Assembly: GCA_963735495.1 (NCBI GenBank)
Contig: CAVTLG010000014.1
Span: forward strand, 682,001-746,000
Length of the DNA: 64,000 bases
Direction: 5' to 3'
From: CAVTLG01 sp963735495
GTDB taxonomy: Bacteria; Chloroflexota; Ktedonobacteria; Ktedonobacterales; Ktedonobacteraceae
The notes under the pieces: generated by a model
The model's input: only the letters and a program-made list of their open reading frames with translations
Database searches by the model: none
What the model was told of the DNA's origin: nothing
Shown here: in pieces, positions 51,752-60,798 of the stretch
Position numbering within the stretch: position 1 is the first letter of the stretch
Layout of the letters: each line of letters begins with the position of its first letter
Position numbers and translations under genes: made by a program

Positions 51752-52701
51752 CGCTCGCCTCCTTCCGAGACATTTGGGAGCTGATCTGCCAGGAAGAGCT
51801 GCCCTTTGAAGAGACGCGGTCCGTCCTTGACGAGGCGCACCACGAGGTAAGTAGCAAAGGCGAGCGTGGTAATGAAAAAGCCCAGCGAATAGGGAAGATA
51901 ATAGGCGATGGTTAGCCCGCCCCAGGTAAAAAGCAGGGCCAGTACCACGGAGAGCAGCAGGGCGTGTGCTGGACGCACAACGAGCTGTTCCGCAATGGCT
52001 GCCGGTGTGACCAGGAGTGCGAAGATGAGCAGGACCCCGACGATCTGCACCGCTTCGGCGACGGCGAGCGCAAGAATGACCAGGAACACCATGCTGAGCA
52101 GGGAGATAGGCAGACCTTTCGCTGTGGCAACTTCTTCATCCAGCGAGGCAAATAACAATGGGCGATAGAGGATGCCGAGCGCCAGGAGGGTAACGGCTCC
52201 CACGATTAGTGCGATAAAGACCTCCTGTTCGCTGATGCCCAGAATCTCGCCAAACAGGACCGAGTAGGCATCCGTGCTATAGCCCTTGTACAGCGAAATG
52301 AAGAGCAGCCCCAGGCCAAGTGCCGTGGCCAGAATAATTCCCACCGCGATATCGCGCTCCGCAAGACGCTTGCCGAGAGCGCCGATGCCAAGAGCGCCGA
52401 GCAGGGTGAATGCCAGCAACCCGAAGACAGGATTGACGCCGATCAGGACCGCGCCGGCTGCTCCAGCGAAGCCAATGTTTGCCAGCGTGTGGCTGGCAAA
52501 AGCCATACCACGCAGTACGACAAAATAGCCCACGGCACCCGCGACCACCGCGATGATAGTGCCAGCAAGGAAGGCATGGCGCATAAAATCATACTGAAAG
52601 ATATCCTGCCAATCCGCCACCAGGTCCCAGGAAAAGGTCGGTTGCCCAAGCGATCCAAGAGGGAGGCGAAACAGCAGGAGGAATGGGAGTGTTACAGACA
52701 T
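51748..52701 (-). CDS. Metal ABC transporter permease (importer 2, first permease)
   Basis: The 317-residue permease (MRHAFLAGTIIAVVAGAVGYFVVLR, FASHTLANIGFAGA, IVGVLLIFALLVTPAAIAEQL) is closest to the ZnuB of importer 1. It lies 33 bases behind the ATPase gene and overlaps the second permease by four. It forms the membrane channel of importer 2, with or without the second permease. Confidence 0.9.
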   Translation of the reverse strand: MSVTLPFLLLFRLPLGSLGQPTFSWDLVADWQDIFQYDFMRHAFLAGTIIAVVAGAVGYFVVLRGMAFASHTLANIGFAGAAGAVLIGVNPVFGLLAFTLLGALGIGALGKRLAERDIAVGIILATALGLGLLFISLYKGYSTDAYSVLFGEILGISEQEVFIALIVGAVTLLALGILYRPLLFASLDEEVATAKGLPISLLSMVFLVILALAVAEAVQIVGVLLIFALLVTPAAIAEQLVVRPAHALLLSVVLALLFTWGGLTIAYYLPYSLGFFITTLAFATYLVVRLVKDGPRLFKGQLFLADQLPNVSEGGER

Positions 52702-52734
52702 AACAATCTCCTTCTTTTTCCTCTCTGCCAGAGA

Positions 52735-53634
52735 CTACTGTTCATGTGGGTGTCCCTCCGCCTCTTCCAGGCCCACGACAAACACACGCCCCTGGCTATC
52801 GCGTACCACTTCGACCGGCGCTTCATAGAGACGACTCAACTGTTGCGTGGTAATAACTTGCTCGGCAGTGCCGATTACGACCTGACCGCGCGCTACATAG
52901 AGTACCCGATCAACAACCGGCAAGACTGGATTAATATCGTGCGTGACTATGAGTACCGTAATGTCCCACTCGCGGGCGAGCCGAGCGATCAGGTGCGCAA
53001 TCCCAACCTGGCTGCGCATATCCAGGCTGGCCAATGGCTCATCCAGCAAGAGTAAACGTGGTCGCCCAACCAGCGCCTGGGCTAAGAACAGCCGTTGCTG
53101 CTCGCCTCCCGACAGATGCCCGATTGGGCGATCAGCATACGCGGTAGCTTCCACAGCGGATAACGCTTCCGCTACGCGGTCCTGCTGTTGCCTGCGTTTT
53201 GGACCTGGGAGTGCAAAGCCCCAGCGTAGACCATCTAGCCCGAGCATCACCAGATCACGGCCCCGTACCGGCAAGTCAGGATCAAGGAGGCGACGCTGCG
53301 GCACATAGCCGATGGAGCTATTGCCCCGCTGTGGGGCATGTCCCAGCACGCGCACGTTGCCCTCGCCTGGCTGGAGCAAGCCAAGTAGCAGGCGCAGCAG
53401 GGTCGATTTGCCCGCTCCATTGGGACCCAGAATCGCCACGAACTCCCCTGGTTCCAGCGCGAATGTCGCGTGACGCCAGATCGTGCGTCGGCCTATGCGC
53501 ACGGCAACGTCTTGAAAGGCGACGATGCTGGTGCGTGTCTCGTCCTCCTGCCAGGTCACGCGGTCTGGTTGATCTTCCAGAGACGGTGTAGCCTGGGTCG
53601 CGAAGGATTGCGTGCTCACATCGGTTTCATCCAT
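52735..53634 (-). CDS. Zinc ABC transporter ATPase (importer 2)
   Basis: GGAGGACTTTG precedes the ATG at 53634, preferred to the earlier in-frame start. The 299-residue ATPase has Walker A GPNGAGKSTLL near 82, YVPQRRLLD, LSGGEQQRLFLAQAL, LLLDEPLASLDM and VLIVTHD. Its N-terminal 45 residues are unrelated to the domain. It is a paralogue of the importer-1 ATPase with the same extra features (RRxxQxxL insertion, long N-terminus). It powers the two downstream permeases. Confidence 0.92.
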   Translation of the reverse strand: MDETDVSTQSFATQATPSLEDQPDRVTWQEDETRTSIVAFQDVAVRIGRRTIWRHATFALEPGEFVAILGPNGAGKSTLLRLLLGLLQPGEGNVRVLGHAPQRGNSSIGYVPQRRLLDPDLPVRGRDLVMLGLDGLRWGFALPGPKRRQQQDRVAEALSAVEATAYADRPIGHLSGGEQQRLFLAQALVGRPRLLLLDEPLASLDMRSQVGIAHLIARLAREWDITVLIVTHDINPVLPVVDRVLYVARGQVVIGTAEQVITTQQLSRLYEAPVEVVRDSQGRVFVVGLEEAEGHPHEQ

Positions 53635-53691
53635 CAAAGTCCTCCCGAGAGAGGAGAACACGAGGCATTCTGTCTCGTATTCCCCCTGCCC

Positions 53692-54624
53692 TTACTGGCC
53701 TAAGGCACTTGCATTAAGCGCGTTTTGCAGTACCAGCAGTTGCGCGGTCTGCCAATCCTGGAAGCTGACATCGGCGGGTTGAATGGTTTCCGAGACGCCA
53801 ACAACAGGGATGTTCTGCTGCGCAGCGAGCTGTTTGATCGTGTTCGTCACGTCAGTAACGGTCTGCACATTATAGACCAGCACGGTGATCTGCTTGTTTT
53901 TCACCTGTTGCTCAAAAGACACGACACTGGAGGCCGGCGGATCGTTGCCTTCGGCAATGGCGTCCATAAAGTCTGGCGGTGAGACCAGATTCAATCCCAG
54001 TGCATTGGCCATATAGACAAAGATACTTTCGGTGGCACCCACTTTTTGTCCTGCAAACTTGGTTTTGATTTCATTGATGCGCTGGTGATAGCTGCTCAAC
54101 GCATTTTCAAATGCGCTCCGCTGCTGGGTAAAATACGTCGCATCCGCAGGATCAAGAGACTGGTAATCTTTCGTGATCTGGTTCGCCACTTCCTCCACAT
54201 AGGTCGGATTATACCAGAGGTGAGGGTTGTCGCCCTCTTTTTTGCCGACGAGATCGCCTGCGGTAAAGACCTTGCGTCCGCTGACCGGATTCGCGTCGAG
54301 CAATTTCTGGGCCCAGGTATCGTAGCCGACCCCGTTTAATATCACATAATTGGCCTGGGCAAAGAGACGCGCATCAGCCGTATTGCTTTCGTACTCGTGG
54401 GGGTCAGCATTGGGGTCGGTGACGATGCTGGTTACATTGGCATGCGTGCCACCCAACTGAGTGGCAATGCTGCCCCAGAAGTTTTCGCCAGCCACCACTT
54501 GCAATACTTTGCTACTAGAAGTGCTGGTTGCATTTGTGGTGCCCCCACAGGCGTTCAATAAAAGAACGAACAGAAGTCCGCATGAGAATAAGAGCGATAA
54601 TTTTCGCAGGCGAAACATGTACAT
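53692..54624 (-). CDS. Zinc ABC transporter substrate-binding lipoprotein (importer 2)
   Basis: GAGGAGGAAT directly precedes the ATG at 54624 (a second ATG at 54618 is also possible). The 310 residues include a lipobox (LLLNACGG), PNADPHEYES and NPHLWYNP with the two His ligands, VGATESIFVY with the acidic ligand, and DPPASS. It is a paralogue of importer-1 ZnuA (same length, many shared blocks). The promoter upstream bears operator site C and TATAGT/TTGACA boxes. It is the first gene of the importer-2 operon that ends with zur. Confidence 0.92.
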   Translation of the reverse strand: MYMFRLRKLSLLFSCGLLFVLLLNACGGTTNATSTSSSKVLQVVAGENFWGSIATQLGGTHANVTSIVTDPNADPHEYESNTADARLFAQANYVILNGVGYDTWAQKLLDANPVSGRKVFTAGDLVGKKEGDNPHLWYNPTYVEEVANQITKDYQSLDPADATYFTQQRSAFENALSSYHQRINEIKTKFAGQKVGATESIFVYMANALGLNLVSPPDFMDAIAEGNDPPASSVVSFEQQVKNKQITVLVYNVQTVTDVTNTIKQLAAQQNIPVVGVSETIQPADVSFQDWQTAQLLVLQNALNASALGQ

Positions 54625-54689
54625 ATTCCTCCTCAGAATAGGATAATGCGTGATCAATAAAGAAACGTTGTCTCAGTAGTAACATGCAA

Positions 54690-54740
54690 ACTATAGCATG
54701 TGCAATGCGTGCTGTCAATGATATAGTATCTCATTAACAG
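54690..54740 (-). promoter_or_regulatory. znuA-2 promoter with zinc-regulon operator (site C)
   Basis: Minus strand TTGACA (54713-54718), 17-bp spacer, TATAGT (54690-54695). The operator TGATATAGTATCTCATTAAC at 54719-54738 abuts the -35 and is the most symmetric of the set (AATGA-TATA-G-TAT-C-TCATT with one mismatch pair). It also lies upstream of the divergent MBL gene. Confidence 0.75.
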
Positions 54741-54855
54741 CGCATTTTCGGGTATGCTCAACTTGTTCGTAGCAGAATGTGGTAAGCTCATAGAAAGAAG
54801 CATCGTTCCCGTTGAGGCGGATGAGATGCGCAGTTTTTTGAAAAAAGGAGCAAGT

Positions 54856-55689
54856 ATGGCTGATTTTAGCATACAAGAGATCGTACCGGGTGTGAACGTC
54901 GCCTTTGGTGGTGTCTGTAATCGTGGTATTATCAACCACGGTGGAAGTGTGCTCGTTGTTGATTCTGGCATTGCGGTTGCCGAAGCGACTTCCTTACGTG
55001 CTGCCGCACAGGAACGCCGGAAAGAAGGGGTACTGTCCCTCTTTAATACGCATCCCCATGGCGATCACGTGTATGGGAACCAGGTGTTTGCGGATTGCTC
55101 TATTATCGCGCACGAAGGTGTGCGGCACAACATGATCAACCATGGAGAACAGACACTTGCCAACTGGCGGCAGAATCCGCGTATGGCAGCATTCGTAAGC
55201 GACGTAATCATTACGCCTCCGACGCTGACCTTTCAGGAGAAGATCATACTGTTCGTAGGCGATATTGAGGTTCAATTGCTGTATTTCGGCATTGCGCATA
55301 GCCCGAGCGATAGCGTTGCGTGGCTGCCCCAATCGGGTACGCTGTTCGCTGGCGATCTTCTCTTCAATGCCATCGTCCCAGCGATGCCTCCTGGTGGGAA
55401 CTCGGCGCATTGGGTCCATGCATTGGAACAATTAGAACAACTGGGAGTCGAGCATGCTATTCCCGGTCATGGTCCAATTCAACCCCCTACCGCGCTGGCC
55501 GATCTGCGTCACTGGTTTATCACGCTACGGACCCAGGTTGGGGAAGCTATCGTCAGCGGATGGGATCGTGAGACGACGGTCACAAACGTCGCTCTGCGGA
55601 TGCAGGAACTTGTCCCTCGTGCAAGCAAAGAGCGCCTCTCGACAGGCATCGGGCAGGTCTTCGACGAATTGAGCCAAGAGGCTCTGTAG
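54856..55689 (+). CDS. MBL-fold metallo-hydrolase next to zinc importer 2
   Basis: AAAAAAGGAG precedes the ATG at 54856. The 277 residues have the full metallo-beta-lactamase motif THPHGDHVYGN, FGIAHSPSDSVAWL, AGDLLFNAIVPAMPPGG and IPGHGPIQPP, with the dinuclear zinc ligands. It is divergent from znuA-2 and shares the site-C region. It could therefore be a zinc-controlled hydrolase, but the substrate is unknown. Confidence 0.8.
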   Translation: MADFSIQEIVPGVNVAFGGVCNRGIINHGGSVLVVDSGIAVAEATSLRAAAQERRKEGVLSLFNTHPHGDHVYGNQVFADCSIIAHEGVRHNMINHGEQTLANWRQNPRMAAFVSDVIITPPTLTFQEKIILFVGDIEVQLLYFGIAHSPSDSVAWLPQSGTLFAGDLLFNAIVPAMPPGGNSAHWVHALEQLEQLGVEHAIPGHGPIQPPTALADLRHWFITLRTQVGEAIVSGWDRETTVTNVALRMQELVPRASKERLSTGIGQVFDELSQEAL

Positions 55690-55831
55690 AGCGTCTTTCT
55701 TTGGAGATGGGAAAGGAAGTGCATGGCGCTACCACGGACATGGGCTGGCTTTTTCAAGTCTTTCTCTTCTCCAAAGTGTTGTAACAGTGTAATATTGGAG
55801 CCAGGAGCTTTTTAACGCCATTGAAAAGCGT

Positions 55832-56899
55832 TTATGCGTGCAGTGCCGCGTGCATCCAGTCGGCCTGTTGTGGACGGTACTTGTAAACGATATTGTTACA
55901 AACGTGGTTGCCATCCTCAAACATCCAGAGCGTGACCTCACCACCGGTTTCCGCTGCCATCTGTTCCGCTGCTATCGGTGGAGTCAGCCGGTCCAGACGT
56001 CCCATAATAACCAGTAATGGGCTGTGTATGTTCTGCATCACTCCGTGAAGATCAAATGCTGCTAGCTTCTGACGCGTTTCCGCCTCGTTCGCTGATTTTG
56101 TACGGTAGATGAACGCTTCTTGGGTCAATAGAGGTAACTGCGCGAAAAGTCCATCGATGCTATACCAACCAGCAATGGCAATGGTAGCCTTGACGCGTGG
56201 TTCAAAGGCAGTTGCGCGCGGAGCAAAGTAGCCTCCCAGACTGACACCTAGCAAGCCGATGCTCTTTGCATCTACATCGGTACGGGTCTCAAGGTAATCG
56301 ATGGCATAGCGTACGGGCACCTCGAAATCAGGACGAAGTGCGTACTGAAACTCCATTTCACCCTGTCCAGGACCGTCAATCGCGAGTACCGCCATTCCTC
56401 GACGCAAGAAGTCGTCGCCATAATTATGCAGTTCTTCTTTCACTGAATCGAGACCTGGAATCAGGATCACCACTGGCGCTTTAGGCGTATGCCAGGGTTT
56501 TCTCAGGATACCGTACATCGTGCCACCTTGCTCGTAGGGGATGGCAACGCGTTCGCCAGGAAAGTCGAAATAAGGCAATGCTCTTTGATAGGTTTGCACG
56601 ACGTGTTCGTGGGCTTCACGTAACGCTGCTGGATCTTGTACAAAGACAAACTTGCCGAAGTGGTAAGTCACCGCAGCTTGAAAGTAGAGTTGTCCGGCTG
56701 AGAGAACGTTTCCTTTTGCTTCGGCCTCTTCACCGAGGTGCTCATGTAGCTCCGCGCAGGCAGACCATTCCCGGCTCCAGTCTGCCCACCGTTCTATGCG
56801 CTTGACCAGGCGCTGATAATCACTATAGTCAACGCCATTTGCAATGAAGCGTGGTGCCCAGTTATCAATCGCGATCTGTACGCGTTCCTCGACTGCCAT
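55832..56899 (-). CDS. Alpha/beta hydrolase (FrsA/DUF1100-like)
   Basis: The 355 residues have a helical N-terminal half and a C-terminal alpha/beta hydrolase fold with IPGLDSVKEELHNYGDDFLRRG, IDGPGQGEMEF, the nucleophile in LLGVSLGGYFAPRATAFE near 225, MGRLDRLTPP with the acid near 300, and the His in FEDGNHVCNNIV. It matches the branch that includes 2,6-dihydroxypseudooxynicotine hydrolase and FrsA-like proteins. The substrate is unknown. AAAGGA precedes the start. It is the last gene before the AT-rich defence-like region. Confidence 0.85.
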   Translation of the reverse strand: MAVEERVQIAIDNWAPRFIANGVDYSDYQRLVKRIERWADWSREWSACAELHEHLGEEAEAKGNVLSAGQLYFQAAVTYHFGKFVFVQDPAALREAHEHVVQTYQRALPYFDFPGERVAIPYEQGGTMYGILRKPWHTPKAPVVILIPGLDSVKEELHNYGDDFLRRGMAVLAIDGPGQGEMEFQYALRPDFEVPVRYAIDYLETRTDVDAKSIGLLGVSLGGYFAPRATAFEPRVKATIAIAGWYSIDGLFAQLPLLTQEAFIYRTKSANEAETRQKLAAFDLHGVMQNIHSPLLVIMGRLDRLTPPIAAEQMAAETGGEVTLWMFEDGNHVCNNIVYKYRPQQADWMHAALHA

Positions 56900-57318
56900 A
56901 AGCCAGTCCTTTCATTGCTTGTACTTCTCATGCACCACAGCAATTGTATGAACCACGTTGTTCAATGACGAGTTAAGCATGATGTGTTGTGGTATGTTTA
57001 TCATACCAAGTAATCATAGTATAATCGTATCTTTTATTCTGTCAAGCATGCTTTTTCATTGGGACTTCTAATCGCCAGAGAGTTCACTTGTAAAACTTGC
57101 AAAATTCACGATTTTCCATAAATACCCCTCAAGCCACTTCATTGTCCTATGAAACAATTTCACATCTCTTTCCAATCACAAAATTGACTACATTAAATTC
57201 ATATAAAAAATTTTTAGAACTATTGCCATTTACGTCTTCTATAGGAGAGAATAATTCTATCTACTACGATGCTACTTTTTTAGAAAATTGTAACTAAATA
57301 ATGTGTGAGGAGATGATC
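56900..57318. other. 419-bp AT-rich intergenic region before the helicase gene
   Basis: The base composition shifts to AT-rich within this interval, as in the helicase and 778-residue genes after it. A 66-codon frame at 57097-57297 starts with TTG right after a stop, has no ribosome-binding site and is not called. The ribosome-binding site of the helicase (TGAGGAG) lies at its end. Confidence 0.5.
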
Positions 57319-60300
57319 ATGACTGGATACCCCGAATACTATCAACGAGCCATTGAACAACAACAAAACGGCATCAAGCTTATTCTCGGCCCTACAGGTC
57401 TGGGAAAAAGCAGCAGGAATTCCAGAAGTTGTCAAAAACAATCTCACCCATAAATTTATCTACTTAGCCAACCGCAAACAATTACTCCAGGAAATGGCTA
57501 CCAGACTCGAAAAAGAACATATCCCATATGTTCTTCTACAAAGAGACCTGGAAGTAGTACAAATCATGCTCCAAACACAGTATGAAGATTTTGAGAAAAT
57601 CCTGGCTGACCCTCGTTTTGTCAAAGCTTTAAGGGAAGCGAAACAGAAATACCATCTCAAGACGCTGGAAAGTGTGGCCATTCGTCGAGCTTGCAAACAA
57701 GTGCTCGAAATTACTGGGAGGGGAGAAATTCTCCCTGATTGGCTGGAGAAACAGGCCAATACTCAGGCTCATATTGTCTTGCAAGCTTTTCGTTTCGTTT
57801 TACTTATCACTCGTGATAAAGAAGAGAAAAGTCCCTCATACAACTGGTTAGTTAATCACCCCGTAGTTAATACGCTTTTTCCAGCTATTGCTTTTCGCAG
57901 GAAACCCGAAATACGTATTATGCTGGTCACATTACAAAAGGCATACTACGGATTTTTCGATGGTGCTCAAACACGTAGCCTGACAGATCTTTCAGCAGAA
58001 AAGCAGCTTATCCTCTTCTGGGATGAATTTGATTTTCTTGAAAGTGATCTTGTTCAATTGATCTGCCGCGTTCCCCAAATCTCTGACCCATTTGATTTCG
58101 TGGCACATTTTTATCGGGCTATGGCTAATCACAAACTTCCACGTCAAGAATTCCCTCTTTCGGATGAACTGCGTGAGCGCATCAAAACGATTGTGCGAGT
58201 AGTTGATGAAATCAAGGACAAGCTCAATTATCCAGATATCAACCAGTTCACGCTCACACGATCTTTAGCGGCAAAAATGATGCCTTCCATCTTTCGTACC
58301 AATCATGCCATCAGCAGCAAGCCACTCTTCATCCACCAGACAGATCGTTCCTATCAACTTGAGCTGAAGAAATCTGACAAAAATTGGATCAATGCTACTT
58401 GGTACTTTAATCGAATTGGCCTAGCCACAACCCTGATCGTTGCCCTGTTTAAGGAATTGCAACGAGAAAATGAAAGAGTCTACTGGGAACTGATGCGCCA
58501 ATGTTTTCGCAATACAGACTTCTTTGATCAGGTGATCAGCATTCCTCGCCTGCCTCGCCATCAAACATCACAACATACATCACAACGGGATGGCCTGCTA
58601 CGTAGCGGATATGGTCTCTATGAAATTAATGACCTACAACAACGCACAGATGACGAGGAAGTTGAAGTGATCTTTTATCAGATGCTACAAACACCAGAAA
58701 ATCTCTTATTTATCCTAGCGCAAAAATACCTGATTTTCGCCTTATCGGCGACTGCTGATCTCCACCGTTGTATTCATCACTTCGATCTTAACTGGCTCGA
58801 AAATCGGGGTCTTCTCTTGCCGATTACCGACGAGGACTGCCACGATATCCAGCAACTCAGCGAAGAAAAAGCACAGCGCCGTAAACATCAAATGAGCGTC
58901 ACTCAGATCGATGTACTCAATCCAGCAGATCCCTATCAAGCAACGCTAGAAAATTTTCTCCACACCGTTACGCATAATGATGAATTTGATGAAGATACTG
59001 GAGGATACCGTAGCCAACGCCTCCACCGCTTCTTTGCTGCTTTCCTCTGGTTACTTCAATATGGTGGGAAACAGCCACGAGATCTCCTCTTTTTTAACTC
59101 CTTCCGACAAATTCGCTTGCTCTTCACTACTTTTGCCTCTCAGGCTCAGGAAGCAGGTATCTATGTAGTAGAACCCCTTGATAAAAATCCCTGGTTTCAA
59201 GCATTCTCGCTCTTGCTTCAGCAAAAACGCGCAACGGTCATTTTTTTCAATGCTGAACTAGCAACCCAGATCCGACAGAATCCTGATGCGGAAAAGGCCT
59301 TTGCCCAGTTATTCTGGACTGAAGATCCCGTGATTGTTGTGACGCAATATCTTTCCGCAGGCAATGGGGTAAACCTACAATATACCAATGAGGCAGGCGG
59401 CAAAGAACTGGACTTTACTCACATTGGCTTACTCGAAGATCCTTATTACTTCTTCACCAAACCAGATCCCGTCGAACAAGATTTAGAAGAAATTTTCGCA
59501 GGTTACAAGGAAAATATCTGGTATCAGGCCAAACTCTTCTTTTCCCACTTGATCTCTGAAGAACGTTTCCATAAGGTGTTAGAAACAATTCGTCGGCCCG
59601 CTGCCTGGAATCAGCAATATCGGACTGGCTCAACAGCAAAAGATAGTTTGTTCAATCGACTTGCTATTTTTATCCAGGCTCTAGGCCGTGTAGAACGTTC
59701 CTGGGATGAAACCTCTCCACAGGTTGCCTTACTTTGTCCTGATGTATTTCGGGTTTTTCAAGCATTTCTTCATAAAAACCATGAAATGGTCAGAGAACAG
59801 CGAGAACCCTTCGCATCGGCAAATCTCAAAAGTGTTTTGCGTGAAGTTGCTCAACAAACGCAGCATTTCGAAGAGGTGGCACAGCAAACCTATGATGGAC
59901 TTCTTGGTGCAAAAAATCAGAAATGCAAAGCTGCTATTCACCAGCTTGTCTATCGCCTGGAACACGTCCGCCGTGCTGGGAAAGATCTCCAGGCACGCCG
60001 AGACTGGGAGCACCTCCGTCACGCGGTCTTGAGCCACGACTTCCAGGCAGAAATTGTACGACAATACGAATGTTCCACTTCCTCTCCATACTTTCATAGA
60101 GGCAAGCTCAATATCACAGAAGATCTCGATATTTATCCCTTGGAGATACTTTTACCAGAGTGCACTATTCTAAAGCTTGACACAGTTTACGCGACTATTG
60201 CAGAAAATTTCATCATCCAGGAGCATTTTTATCGTCAGGGCTTTGAGGTAAAATTTGACCACCCAGGTAATCACTTTTTTACTCCTTATTGTCTACAAGC

Positions 60301-60796
60301 CATTCTCGCTGGAGCAATCGGGGAAGAGGCTATTTTTGCTCTGCTGACTGAGCAAAAAATTCCAATTGAATTTCTGCCCGATGCGCTTTTTGAGATCGTC
60401 GACCAGCGTGTTACCGGAAAGCCCTGGTTTATCGATTGTAAGAATTACAGCGATTACACACTTGATCGCTTTTCAGTACCTTCTGGAGATCCTCTTTGGC
60501 ATCCTTCGCTGAATGATGTATCATTTAAAAGTAACGCTCAAACAAAACTTCACAAGCTGATACAGCATTCAGGCCCAGAAAGCAAAATAATCTATATTAA
60601 CCTTGTCAGTCTGGCCGAACGGCCTCTGGGCTATTATACGAGTACATTCCAGCCTGTCTCTCGCTTCGAAGATGCTCAGATCATTCTGGTGCAAGGAGCA
60701 TTGGATCGGCTCACACCCAATTTTCCCCAGAAGGCATTTACCCACTTTCTCACGGATGTGAAACTAGCACTCAACATTAAAGAGGAGAACGAGTAA
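57319..60796 (+). pseudogene. SF2 helicase with C-terminal PD-(D/E)xK nuclease, frameshifted after Walker A
   Basis: The ATG at 57319 follows TGAGGAG with seven bases. The frame encodes LILGPTGLGKSS (Walker A) and then leaves the helicase sequence. A second frame, +1 to it, carries on from GIPEVVKNNLTHKFIYLANR at about 57415. Removing one base between about 57402 and 57417 joins them into about 1159 residues. Later motifs are clear: WDEFDFLE (II, near 235), ALSATADL (III, near 475), TQYLSAGNGVNLQ (V, near 674), and QALGRVERSWDE (VI, near 785). The C-terminal 150 residues have a nuclease pattern: GEEAIFALL, FEIVDQRV and WFIDCKNYSD (D-x-K near 1037). The protein should be an ATP-driven helicase with a DNA endonuclease. 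It is coupled to the 778-residue gene. Confidence 0.75.
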
Positions 60797-60798
60797 AC

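Noticed and set aside
57097..57297. 66-codon frame before the helicase gene
   Set aside because: TTG start right after a stop, no ribosome-binding site. Plausible residues but insufficient support.
57400..57410. Programmed -1 frameshift at GGGAAAA in the helicase gene
   Set aside because: The heptamer is a real slippery sequence in the right phase, but the downstream frame is +1 relative to the first, so a -1 slip would not join the two parts.
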